A stretch of DNA of 64,000 nt, taken from positions 1,023,001 to 1,087,000 of the forward strand of contig NZ_JAUCBZ010000015.1 of NCBI RefSeq assembly GCF_034676545.1, written 5' to 3'. This document shows positions 56,579-64,000 of this stretch, piece by piece. The DNA is from Pararhodobacter sp. (lineage in GTDB: Bacteria > Pseudomonadota > Alphaproteobacteria > Rhodobacterales > Rhodobacteraceae). Position 1 is the first letter of the stretch. Each line of letters opens with the position of its first letter. The translations under genes and the position numbers were made by a program. The notes under the pieces were generated by a model. It had not been told where the DNA came from, did not search any database, and saw nothing but the letters and a program-made list of their open reading frames with translations.

Positions 56579-57342
56579 GCTGTCAGGCCCAGGGTTTGCC
56601 GGATGCCAGGCTCGCGCAGACTGACTTCCTTGCCGCGATAGGCGTCTGACTCGGGGCTGCACATCCACAACAGCGCCTGCGCGGGCCATTCCGGTGGAAC
56701 GTGGTCCGACCACTCCAGCTTGCTGACCGGGTTGATGCCTGAGGTTTTAATGACGCGCTGCATATCCGTCGCCACGGTGCCCGGCGACAGCGACAGAATG
56801 CGCACGGTCTGACCGGCCTCACGGTGCGCGGTATGTGTCAACATGACCGCCCCGGCCTTGGAGGCGCAATACCCGCTCCACCCTTCGAGCGGATTATAGG
56901 CCGCACCCGAGCCGATGGTCAGGATCGTGCCGCGGCCAGCGCCTTGCATCACGGGTAAGGCGGCGCGCATACCGTAGAACACGCCCTTGAGATTGACGTC
57001 GATTTGCCGAGACCAAGCGTCTGGATCCGCCTGTGCCAAGGGGGCGATGGGGTCGATGACGCCGGCATTGTTGATCAACACATCCAACCCGCCATGCGCC
57101 GCGACCATGGCCTGAACCGCGGCGACGACCTGCGCGTAATCGGCAACATCACAGGGGATCACGGGTGCACCGATCTCCTTGGCCAGCTGGTGCAGCGCGT
57201 CGCTGGGTCGCCCTGCCAGCCCCAGTTTTGCCCCTGCCTTGGCAAAAAGCCGTGCCGTTGCCGCGCCGATGCCCCGGCTGGCGCCAGTGAGCAACACGGA
57301 CTTGCCCGCGACAGAGGATTGCCAGTCTTGCGTCTTTGCCAT
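56575..57342 (-). CDS. Short-chain dehydrogenase/reductase
   Basis: 255-residue classical SDR with TGASRGIG near residue 19, NNAG near 91 and catalytic YCASK near 158 with the serine in IGSGAAYNP. It is upstream of, and coupled to, the enoyl-CoA hydratase-like gene, so the two may act on one CoA- or acid-linked substrate (inference). Cofactor is NAD(P)(H). Confidence 0.92.
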   Translation of the reverse strand: MAKTQDWQSSVAGKSVLLTGASRGIGAATARLFAKAGAKLGLAGRPSDALHQLAKEIGAPVIPCDVADYAQVVAAVQAMVAAHGGLDVLINNAGVIDPIAPLAQADPDAWSRQIDVNLKGVFYGMRAALPVMQGAGRGTILTIGSGAAYNPLEGWSGYCASKAGAVMLTHTAHREAGQTVRILSLSPGTVATDMQRVIKTSGINPVSKLEWSDHVPPEWPAQALLWMCSPESDAYRGKEVSLREPGIRQTLGLTA

Positions 57343-57478
57343 GTTCTGTTCCTTGACCTGATATTTGCTTGGTAACGCGCTGTTTTACGCCTGACCAGAC
57401 CTGTTCATCGGCTTTTCGCTTGACCCAACAGACCCCTGCGCCACAAACTCGCGGCATAGATATCAGGAGTTTGAACCT

Positions 57479-58966
57479 ATGCCTCCGTTCCTCGTTCGGT
57501 CATTTTCAGCTGCAGCCATCACGGTTTCTATCGTCGTTTCGCCCGCGGTCGCGCAGGAGTCTGCCGCAAAAACGGCGTGGCAAGACCTGCGCAGCTTCGC
57601 GCGCGAGCGTGGTGTCTTGATCGCCTCGCAGGGTGTCACGGATTACGGCACGTCGTTGATTGCGCAGAATGTGCGGATATATCTTGAGGGTGAACCCGAT
57701 TCTGCCATGATCCAGATGCCCGAATTGCGGATCGAACCGCGTGGCGAGGCCTTGGCGCTGATTCCCTCGCCCGACTTTTATATTGTCGCCCAGCCGGATC
57801 GCACGTCGCAATACCGCGTCACCGTCAGCCATAGCGGGGAAATCGTGGCGGATGTGTCGCAAGACCGCATCGCCATGGAGTTTCCGTTTGATCATTTGCG
57901 GGTCGCATTGACCGACGCCGTGAGTCGAGGAAACGACCTCGATCAGTTCTTCAGCATTGATCTGCGCGGCTTGGCGGGTGGGTTTGAAATCCTGCGGTCA
58001 GGCGAGGCTGATTTGCGGCTGGATGCCGACTTCGCGCAATATTCGCTGATGTTCTCGGATACCAGCGGAAGCACGCCCATGCGGCAAAACGGCAGCGCCG
58101 AGATGACCGGTCTGCGGGTCGAGTTTTCGGCCTCGGAATTGGATATGATTTCCAACGATGAGGGCATGTTGCGCACGGCCTTTGACGCTGGCTTTGCCAT
58201 ACGGTTGGCGCTGGGCGTCGACACCAGCAGCAGCATATCCGACCAACTCGTTGACGGCAGCCAAATTGCGTTCCGGTCGTCAACCGGGGCCAATGAAATG
58301 GCGCTGGATATTGCTGACGGGGCGTTGAGCGCCCACACGATGGTGCAGGCCGGCCAGATCTCGGGCGGAATGGCCCCGTTCGTGGGTGAGGCGAGTTTCG
58401 ATGAAATCGGCATGAGCATCGGCGTCCCGCTTTTGGCCTCGCCGCAGGATCAGACGGTGTCCTATCGGTTCAATTTCGACAACGTTGTCGCCTCGGCGGC
58501 GACGTTGCAACTGGTTGGTGCACAGGATTTCGCCGGCGAGGCCATCAGCGTGGCGCTTGACGTCAGCGCACAGGCCCGGTTGACCGAGGACGTTGGCTCT
58601 GAGTTTGGGCAAGGTGATACGCCGCCTTTCGATGTCTCCTCGGTCAGTCTGAACCGGTTGTTGACCCGGGTTGGTGATGCGGAGCTGACTGGCAGCGGCG
58701 CGTTTACGTTTCTGGGCGGTTTGATGAGCAGCATCGGTGAGGATATTCCCAATGGCACCGGCGATTTCATCTTTGATCTGATCGGCGGCGATGCGCTGCT
58801 GACCCGGTTGAGTGCCTTGGGGATCGTACCCAATGACCAGCAGTTCTTTGCCCGCATGATGATGAACGGTCTGGGGCGCTCGGTCGGCGAAGACCACTTG
58901 CAATCCGAGGTGTCGATCCGGCCTGGCGGGCAGGTCACGGTGAACGGCGCACCGCTGCCGTTCTAA
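57479..58966 (+). CDS. DUF2125 family exported protein
   Basis: 495 residues with a signal peptide ([25 protein letters not shown], cleaved before QES). The rest is beta-rich with no membrane span, matching the DUF2125 group of alphaproteobacterial proteins. Repeated beta-strands with Gly/Asp turns suggest a periplasmic or outer-membrane-associated fold. Function unknown. It is 4 bp upstream of the proline-racemase-family gene, so it may be co-transcribed. Confidence 0.85.
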   Translation: MPPFLVRSFSAAAITVSIVVSPAVAQESAAKTAWQDLRSFARERGVLIASQGVTDYGTSLIAQNVRIYLEGEPDSAMIQMPELRIEPRGEALALIPSPDFYIVAQPDRTSQYRVTVSHSGEIVADVSQDRIAMEFPFDHLRVALTDAVSRGNDLDQFFSIDLRGLAGGFEILRSGEADLRLDADFAQYSLMFSDTSGSTPMRQNGSAEMTGLRVEFSASELDMISNDEGMLRTAFDAGFAIRLALGVDTSSSISDQLVDGSQIAFRSSTGANEMALDIADGALSAHTMVQAGQISGGMAPFVGEASFDEIGMSIGVPLLASPQDQTVSYRFNFDNVVASAATLQLVGAQDFAGEAISVALDVSAQARLTEDVGSEFGQGDTPPFDVSSVSLNRLLTRVGDAELTGSGAFTFLGGLMSSIGEDIPNGTGDFIFDLIGGDALLTRLSALGIVPNDQQFFARMMMNGLGRSVGEDHLQSEVSIRPGGQVTVNGAPLPF

Positions 58967-58970
58967 GCGA

Positions 58971-59999
58971 ATGCGCAGCCAAACGCTGATCCAGATTGTC
59001 GGCTGCCATGCCGAGGGCGAGGTCGGCGACGTGATTGTCGGTGGCGTTGCGCCGCCGCCCGGCGACACCTTGTGGGCGCAGTCACGGTGGATCCACGCGC
59101 ACGGCGCGTTGCGCGATTTCGTCTTGAACGAACCGCGCGGCGGCGTCTTTCGGCATGTGAATCTGTTGGTGCCGCCCAAAGACCCGCGCGCCGATATGGG
59201 CTTCATCATCATGGAACCGATGCACACGCCGCCGATGTCGGGGTCAAACTCGATCTGCGTCAGTACGGTGCTGCTGGAAACCGGGATTGTGCCGATGATC
59301 GAGCCGGTGACGCATCTGGTTCTGGAGGCCCCGGGCGGGGTGGTTCATGTCCGCGCCGAGTGCGACCGTGGGCGGGTGACGCGCGTGCATGTGCAAAACG
59401 TGCCCAGTTTCGTCGGCCGGATGAATGCGCTTCTCGAGGTGCCGGGCGTGGGGTTGCTGCGGGTCGATACGGCTTATGGCGGTGACAGTTTCGTGGTGGT
59501 CGATGCCGCCGCGCTGGGCTTCGATCTGACCCCCGATGAGGCGCGTGATCTGGCTGAGCTGGGCGTGCGGATCACCAACAATGCCAATAAACAGCTGGGC
59601 TTTCATCACCCGCGGAATCGGGACTGGCAACACATCTCGTTCTGCCTGTTCGCGGGGCCGCTAACCGACGGGCCAGAAGGGCCGGTTACCCGCCACGCCG
59701 TTGCGATCGAGCCGGGCAAGATCGACCGTTCGCCGACGGGGACAGCGGTTTCGGCACGACTTGCCCTGCTGCGCGCACGCGGCCAGATCGAGTCACGCGT
59801 GCCGCTGACCGCCTATTCGCTGATCGGTTCGCAGTTTCAGGGCAAGATCATCGAGACCGGGATGATGGGCGACACGCCGACCGTGACGCCCGAAATCAGC
59901 GGTCGCGCGTGGCTGACAGGCACGTCGCAACTGATGCTGGACCCGGACGATCCCTGGCCGCGTGGGTATCGGTTGTCGGATACCTGGCCGGGGGCGTGA
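58971..59999 (+). CDS. Proline racemase family protein lacking both catalytic cysteines
   Basis: 342 residues. The family fold is clear: [15 protein letters not shown] at the N-terminus, [16 protein letters not shown] for the first active-site loop and [16 protein letters not shown] for the second. In racemases and 4-hydroxyproline epimerases both loops carry Cys; in trans-3-hydroxyproline dehydratases the second is Thr. Here the first is Ser (SGSNS) and the second Thr (SPTGT), so a dehydratase-like or another reaction is more likely than racemisation (inference). It starts 4 bp after the DUF2125 stop. Confidence 0.88.
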   Translation: MRSQTLIQIVGCHAEGEVGDVIVGGVAPPPGDTLWAQSRWIHAHGALRDFVLNEPRGGVFRHVNLLVPPKDPRADMGFIIMEPMHTPPMSGSNSICVSTVLLETGIVPMIEPVTHLVLEAPGGVVHVRAECDRGRVTRVHVQNVPSFVGRMNALLEVPGVGLLRVDTAYGGDSFVVVDAAALGFDLTPDEARDLAELGVRITNNANKQLGFHHPRNRDWQHISFCLFAGPLTDGPEGPVTRHAVAIEPGKIDRSPTGTAVSARLALLRARGQIESRVPLTAYSLIGSQFQGKIIETGMMGDTPTVTPEISGRAWLTGTSQLMLDPDDPWPRGYRLSDTWPGA

Positions 60000-60010
60000 T
60001 CGCGAGGCAT

Positions 60011-60079
60011 GGTGCGTGCAAGCACACACCCTACCACATGAACCAACGTCTCGTAGGGTGTGTGCTTGCACGCACCGTC
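60011..60079. repeat. Inverted pair of the dispersed palindromic element
   Basis: Two copies of the element, 60011-60034 and (opposite orientation) 60052-60079, are perfect 24-bp complements with a 17-20 nt spacer, so a long hairpin can form. The second copy is identical over 28 bp to 36845-36872. The pair sits between convergent genes and may act as a terminator in both directions. Confidence 0.8.
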
Positions 60080-60101
60080 ATAACACGACGACCCGAGGAC
60101 G

Positions 60102-60650
60102 CTACAGGAAGCGTCGCACTTGCTGGCGATAGTCGCGATACGCGTTGCCATAAACGTCTTCCAGCCAGCGCTCCTCGGCAAACGGCGCAAGGATCAGAAC
60201 GATGATTGCGCCGATGATGACGGGCAGGGCGGCCAGCGACGCCGACACCAGAAACCAGCCCACGCATAACGCGATATCCGCGACATATTGCGGGTGGCGG
60301 CTGTAGCGATAGAATCCGTCCGTCAGCAAAACCCCTGCGCCGCCCATCGTCTGCTTTGCGCCAAATCGGCCAGCCTCGCGCCAGACGACGATATTTCCCG
60401 CAGCCAACAGCGGCAGACCAACGCCGATACGCAGCCAAAGCGGCAGATCGGCCTGCCCCCAGCCCAAAAGTGCAAGCCCAATGATCGACACCGCCAGTGC
60501 GAAGGTCATGGCCCAGACCAGTGCTGTCGTCCGTCGCGAGGGTTCGTTCGACGGCCAGATGCGCTTTGTTGGAACGGCGAGGCTCCAAAGGATCAGGACG
60601 GTGGCCAGCACCGAAACGCTTATCCCGAGGGCTTGGATGTACAGAATCAT
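60102..60650 (-). CDS. ICMT/PEMT-type membrane methyltransferase
   Basis: 182-residue protein with about five spans. The family signature is GFYRYSRHPQYVADIAL near residue 113 and EERWLEDVYGNAYRDY near the C-terminus. It belongs to the isoprenylcysteine methyltransferase-like group found near metal-resistance genes. It is preceded by a long palindrome that looks like a MerR-type operator, suggesting metal- or stress-controlled expression (inference). Ribosome site GGAGGCG. Substrate unknown. Confidence 0.8.
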   Translation of the reverse strand: MILYIQALGISVSVLATVLILWSLAVPTKRIWPSNEPSRRTTALVWAMTFALAVSIIGLALLGWGQADLPLWLRIGVGLPLLAAGNIVVWREAGRFGAKQTMGGAGVLLTDGFYRYSRHPQYVADIALCVGWFLVSASLAALPVIIGAIIVLILAPFAEERWLEDVYGNAYRDYRQQVRRFL

Positions 60651-60682
60651 GAACGCCTCCTCCTGTGTTCAGGTGGGGCGTA

Positions 60683-60705
60683 GCATCTACAGTCGCTGTA
60701 GATGC
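60683..60705. promoter_or_regulatory. MerR-type operator upstream of the methyltransferase-like gene
   Basis: A perfect 10-bp inverted repeat GCATCTACAG/CTGTAGATGC with a 3-nt spacer. On the leftward strand TTGCAT overlaps its edge and TACGCC lies 19 bp further, the long spacing typical of MerR-regulated promoters. It resembles heavy-metal sites of CadR/PbrR type. No merR gene is in the window. Confidence 0.6.
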
Positions 60706-60716
60706 AAGGGTAATTG

Positions 60717-60749
60717 TCAAAAAAGCCCCGGTCAGAAACCGGGGCTTTT
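60717..60749 (-). terminator. pnp terminator
   Basis: A 12-bp stem AAAAGCCCCGGT/ACCGGGGCTTTT with a 5-nt loop. The leftward strand continues TTTTTTGAC, a classic intrinsic terminator 22 nt after the pnp stop. Confidence 0.88.
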
Positions 60750-60770
60750 CGTTTTCATGCGTGGTGGCGC

Positions 60771-62897
60771 TTACTCAGCGCTTTCCTTGATCTCTTCGCC
60801 GGTCGTCTGGTCGATCATCTTCATCGCCAGGCGGACCTTGCCGCGATCGTCGAAGCCCAACAGCTTGACCTTCACTTCCTGACCTTCCTTGAGCAGGTCG
60901 GACGGGTGGTTCAGGCGCTGCGGCGCGATCTGCGACACATGCACCAAGCCGTCACGCTTGCCGAAGAAGTTCACGAAGGCGCCGAAATCGACGATCTTCA
61001 CCACGGTGCCGGTGTAGATCTTGCCGACCTCGGGTTCGGCCACGATCGAATAGATCATGTCATAGGCCTTCTTGATCGCCTCTTGATCGTTCGAGGCAAT
61101 CTTGATCACGCCGTCATCGTTGATGTCGACCTTGGCACCCGAAACCTCGACGATCTCGCGGATGACCTTGCCGCCCGAGCCGATCACTTCACGGATCTTG
61201 TCGGTCGGGATCTGCATCGTTTCGATCTTTGGCGCGTATTGGCTGAAGCCCGAAGGCGCGGCCAGCGACTTGCTCATCTCGCCGAGAATGTGCAGACGGC
61301 CTTCCTTGGCCTGGGCCAAAGCTTGCTCCATGATCTCAACCGTGATGCCGGACACCTTGATGTCCATTTGCAGCGAGGTGATCCCGGCTTCGGTGCCTGC
61401 AACCTTGAAATCCATGTCGCCGAGGTGATCCTCGTCGCCCAGAATATCGGTCAGAATGGCGAAACGGCCATCATCCTCAAGGATCAGACCCATCGCCACA
61501 CCGGCGACCGGAGCCTTCAGCGGAACGCCCGCGTCCATCATGGACAAGGAGCCACCGCACACGGAGGCCATCGACGAGGAGCCGTTCGATTCGGTGATCT
61601 CGGACACGATACGGATCGTGTAGGGGAAGTCGGTGGCGGCAGGCAGAACGGCCTGAAGGGCGCGCCATGCCAGCTTGCCGTGACCGATTTCGCGACGGCC
61701 GGGAGGGCCAAAACGACCCACTTCGCCGACCGAATAGGGCGGGAAGTTGTAGTGCAGCAGGAAGTTCGACTTCGAGGTGCCGGTCAGCGCGTCGATGAAC
61801 TGCTCATCGTCGCCGGTGCCCAGGGTGGCGATACACAGGGCTTGCGTCTCACCACGGGTGAACAGCGCCGAGCCGTGGGTCCGCGGCAGAACCGAGGTTT
61901 CCGACACGATCGGGCGCACGGTCTTGGTGTCGCGGCCATCAATACGGGGTTCGCCGTTGATGATGCCGCCGCGCAGGATCGAGGCTTCGAGCTTCTTCAT
62001 CGCCGCGCCAAGGTTCGCGTCGGCCAGCTCGTCTTCGGTCAGTTGGGCCATGATGCCGTCGCGGGCCGCCGAAATCGCGGTGACGCGCTGTTGCTTGTCG
62101 CGGATGGCGAATGCGGCGCGCATCTCGGTTTCACCGAGTGTTTTCAGGCGTGCCAGCAGGGCCGAATAATCCGGCGGGGTGAAGTCGAACGGCTCTTTGG
62201 CGCAGTCTTCGGCGAAATCGACGATCAGGTCGATCACCGGCTGACAGGCGTCATGGGCGAATTTCACAGCACCCAGCATTTCGGCTTCCGACAGCTCATA
62301 GGCTTCGGATTCGACCATCATCACGGCGTCTTTGGTGCCGGCAACAACCAGATCGAGGCGCTGCTCGGGGTTCTCGCGCAGCTTGTGCATGTCGTCGCAC
62401 TCTGGGTTCAGGATGTACTCGCCATCCACGAAACCAACGCGGGCGGCGGCAATCGGGCCCATGAACGGCACGCCCGAGATGGTCAGCGCCGCGGAAGCCG
62501 CGATCATCGCCACGACATCGGGCTCGTTCACCAGGTCATGCGACAGCACGGTGCAGATCACCAGCACTTCGTTCTTGAAGCCTTCGACGAACAGCGGGCG
62601 GATCGGACGGTCGATCAGGCGCGAGGTCAGCGTCTCTTTTTCGGACGGACGGGCTTCGCGCTTGAAGAAGCCACCTGGCACTTTGCCGGCAGCGTAATAG
62701 CGTTCCTGATAGTGCACGGTCAGCGGGAAGAAATCCTGCCCCGGCTTGGGTGCGCGGGCATAGGTCACGTTGGCCATGACCGAGGTTTCACCCAAAGTGG
62801 CGATGACCGAGCCATCAGCCTGACGGGCCACACGCCCGGTTTCCAGTGAAAGCGTCTCTTGGCCCCACTGGATCGATTTTTTCGTAATATTGAACAT
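60771..62897 (-). CDS. pnp: Polyribonucleotide nucleotidyltransferase (PNPase)
   Basis: 708-residue phosphorolytic 3'-5' exoribonuclease, part of the RNA degradosome. It has two RNase PH domains (1-210 and about 300-530), a KH domain ([15 protein letters not shown] near residue 560) and a C-terminal S1 domain ([15 protein letters not shown] near 625). It begins [16 protein letters not shown] with AGGAA upstream. In many bacteria rpsO precedes pnp, but here the upstream neighbour is a divergent AhpD-like gene. Confidence 0.97.
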   Translation of the reverse strand: MFNITKKSIQWGQETLSLETGRVARQADGSVIATLGETSVMANVTYARAPKPGQDFFPLTVHYQERYYAAGKVPGGFFKREARPSEKETLTSRLIDRPIRPLFVEGFKNEVLVICTVLSHDLVNEPDVVAMIAASAALTISGVPFMGPIAAARVGFVDGEYILNPECDDMHKLRENPEQRLDLVVAGTKDAVMMVESEAYELSEAEMLGAVKFAHDACQPVIDLIVDFAEDCAKEPFDFTPPDYSALLARLKTLGETEMRAAFAIRDKQQRVTAISAARDGIMAQLTEDELADANLGAAMKKLEASILRGGIINGEPRIDGRDTKTVRPIVSETSVLPRTHGSALFTRGETQALCIATLGTGDDEQFIDALTGTSKSNFLLHYNFPPYSVGEVGRFGPPGRREIGHGKLAWRALQAVLPAATDFPYTIRIVSEITESNGSSSMASVCGGSLSMMDAGVPLKAPVAGVAMGLILEDDGRFAILTDILGDEDHLGDMDFKVAGTEAGITSLQMDIKVSGITVEIMEQALAQAKEGRLHILGEMSKSLAAPSGFSQYAPKIETMQIPTDKIREVIGSGGKVIREIVEVSGAKVDINDDGVIKIASNDQEAIKKAYDMIYSIVAEPEVGKIYTGTVVKIVDFGAFVNFFGKRDGLVHVSQIAPQRLNHPSDLLKEGQEVKVKLLGFDDRGKVRLAMKMIDQTTGEEIKESAE

Positions 62898-62913
62898 TCA
62901 GCGTTTCCTGTAA

Positions 62914-62936
62914 GGGAGCACTCCCGGCCTTCCGGG
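62914..62936 (-). promoter_or_regulatory. Overlapping hairpins in the pnp leader
   Basis: GGGAG-CA-CTCCC (62914-62925) and CCCGG-CCTT-CCGGG (62923-62936) share bases, so only one can form. PNPase leaders are known autoregulatory sites in Escherichia coli; a similar role here is inference. Confidence 0.3.
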
Positions 62937-63155
62937 TCTCCCGTTCTATATGGCGGCCCCATTGCCGCCGACCCCATCTATCATGCGTCGAACGCCGGGG
63001 TCGTTGCGTCGCGTCTCAGATGCGCGGGGCATACAGGAAAGTCCGGGCTTTGGGAAGTGCCTGTGGCGTACCTGCCCGTTCGCGGCACGATTGACAAACT
63101 CGGGCGACCGGGTGAAGCCTCGTGCGTCGCCCCCCTGCACACAAAGGTTCATGCC

Positions 63156-63611
63156 ATGGAATGTCGCCTTGATTATCGGAAAGTCGCGCCAGAAGCGCTT
63201 CAGGCTGTCGTCGGTCTGGAAACGTATCTTCACACCAAGACCACCCTTGAACCACGCTTCATTCATTTGCTCAAGCTGCGGGCCTCGCAGATCAACGGCT
63301 GCGCCTATTGCGTCGATATGCACGTCAAGGAAGCGCGCAAGGATGGTCTGAGCGAGCAATGGATTGCCCTGGTCTGTGTCTGGCGCGAGGCGCTGGTGTT
63401 TGATCCACAGGAACGCGCCTTGCTCGCGTGGACGGAGGCGGTGACTCTGGTCAGCGAAAGCGGCATTCCCGAGGCTGTCTACCAAGAAATGCTGGCGCAG
63501 TTTGGTGAAAAGGAGGTCGTTGATCTCACCGTGGCAATCGCCACGATCAATGTCTGGAACCGGCTGGCGGTTGGATTTCGCGTGCCGCATCCGTCGGATA
63601 CAAAGGCCTGA
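63156..63611 (+). CDS. AhpD/carboxymuconolactone decarboxylase-like protein
   Basis: 151 residues. The CxxC redox pair with the following His is INGCAYCVDMH (Cys49 and Cys52), the mark of AhpD-like alkylhydroperoxidases. The helical fold with LLKLRASQIN fits. It probably reduces peroxides or has a related thiol role. The start at 63156 is chosen from MECRLDYRKV; an ATG at 63151 is out of frame, and a longer frame overlaps the pnp region. Confidence 0.9.
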   Translation: MECRLDYRKVAPEALQAVVGLETYLHTKTTLEPRFIHLLKLRASQINGCAYCVDMHVKEARKDGLSEQWIALVCVWREALVFDPQERALLAWTEAVTLVSESGIPEAVYQEMLAQFGEKEVVDLTVAIATINVWNRLAVGFRVPHPSDTKA

Positions 63612-63642
63612 TCTCGGCGCGGCATGACTGCTTTGCACAGGA

Positions 63643-63656
63643 TTGACGCAGATCAA
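63643..63656. promoter_or_regulatory. FNR/FnrL-type binding site
   Basis: TTGACGCAGATCAA, an exact match to the TTGAY-N4-ATCAA consensus. A TATTGG -10 element lies at 63679-63684, so the box would be near position -41 of a start at about 63691, the class II activator position. The downstream gene starts at 63715. Confidence 0.65.
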
Positions 63657-63714
63657 CCTGTTGTCTCTCCGTTTCGCCTATTGGTCATCTGTTCAAGAGA
63701 GCACGAGGCGGGCA

Positions 63715-64000
63715 ATGGTTGTGCAAACCTATCTGGTTACCGGCGGGGCGGGGTTCCTTGGGATCAATCTGATCCGGCACCTGCTGGCGCTGGGTCATGC
63801 GGTGCGCAGCTATGATATCGCGCCGTTCGACTATCCCGAGGCCGCCGAGATCGACGTCTTGACCGGCGATATTCGCGACCGCTCGGTGCATGACCGGGCG
63901 TTTGACGGGGTGGATGTGGTGGTGCATTGCGCCGCCGCGCTGCCCTTGGCCGATCCCGCCGAGATCCACTCGACCAATGTTGACGGCACACGACTGATGC
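63715..64000 (+). CDS. NAD-dependent epimerase/dehydratase, 3' truncated
   Basis: About 95 residues are visible before the window ends. The frame starts MVVQTYLVTGGAGFLG with the Rossmann motif GGAGFLG, then YDIAPFDYPEA, TGDIRDRS, VVHCAAALPLAD and HSTNVDGTRLM, typical of extended SDR sugar epimerases. GAGGCGGG precedes the ATG. It is the second epimerase-like gene next to an FNR-type box in this window. The substrate cannot be told. Confidence 0.85.
   Translation, partial: MVVQTYLVTGGAGFLGINLIRHLLALGHAVRSYDIAPFDYPEAAEIDVLTGDIRDRSVHDRAFDGVDVVVHCAAALPLADPAEIHSTNVDGTRLM

Noticed and set aside
60714..62849. 711-codon open frame antisense to pnp
   Set aside because: Complementary shadow of a well-conserved gene; composition rich in His, Asp and Arg, no family resemblance.
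63035..63060. GGAAAGTCCGGGCTT resembling the conserved core of RNase P RNA
   Set aside because: The surrounding 250 bp cannot hold the rest of a bacterial RNase P RNA and no other conserved segments are present; taken as coincidence.

Overview
The window is a GC-rich chromosomal segment whose gene families, operon style (many 1-4 bp ATGA/TGATG overlaps) and regulatory sites (two FNR/FnrL-type boxes of the form TTGAC-N4-ATCAA) point to an alphaproteobacterium of the Rhodobacterales (Rhodobacter/Roseobacter type). This assignment is inference from protein families and style; no rRNA marker is present. I see no tRNA, rRNA, CRISPR array, transposase or prophage gene. Nearly all sequence is coding.

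Layout. 1-5.3 kb: hexuronate use, with a truncated TRAP large permease followed by uxaC, uxuA and uxuB. 5.3-13.4 kb: a peptide-type (family 5) ABC importer operon with a permease-ATPase fusion and a terminal carboxylesterase, divergent from a LacI-type regulator. 13.4-16.4 kb: a small cluster of a sugar epimerase, an FNR-type box, a radical SAM/SPASM protein and a NeuD/PglD-like acyltransferase fused to a carrier-protein domain; this is the best candidate for an undescribed system. 16.4-25.4 kb: GST, curA-like reductase, dapF-mtaB, RecD-like helicase-thpR, a stand-alone Lrp-type RAM domain with an SDR, and TIGR02186-TauE. 25.5-30.1 kb: BMP-type nucleoside ABC importer. 30.3-38.8 kb: tsaB/rimI, NifU-like protein, two PilZ proteins, clpB, a YegD-like Hsp70, cspA, an orphan Flp-like pilin and a LigB-type dioxygenase. 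38.8-46.9 kb: methyltransferase-like membrane protein, DUF4139 protein, an MsbA-like exporter broken by a frameshift, acyl-CoA synthetase, lipase-like hydrolase and Nudix. 46.9-52.0 kb: kdsD-kdsA-kdsB (CMP-Kdo supply) preceded on the same strand by a beta-carbonic anhydrase and a SulP transporter (probable bicarbonate uptake pair). 52.2-64 kb: an orphan GTG-start protein, M17 aminopeptidase-NlpC/P60, copper chaperone PCuAC and neighbour, SDR-enoyl-CoA hydratase, DUF2125 protein with a proline-racemase-family protein, a membrane methyltransferase behind a MerR-like operator, pnp, an AhpD-like protein and the start of a second FNR-box-associated epimerase.

Three genes carry single-base frame breaks: the signal peptide of the TIGR02186 gene (G5 run at 24437-24441), tsaB/rimI (G9 run at 30741-30749) and an ABC exporter (extra A at about 42692). 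The two homopolymer cases could be sequencing errors or slippage; either way the conceptual translations there should be read with care. Other non-coding structure includes a palindromic element present three times (36.8 kb and twice at 60.0 kb), a three-copy 16-bp tandem repeat after clpB, several terminator hairpins and candidate leaderless promoters.
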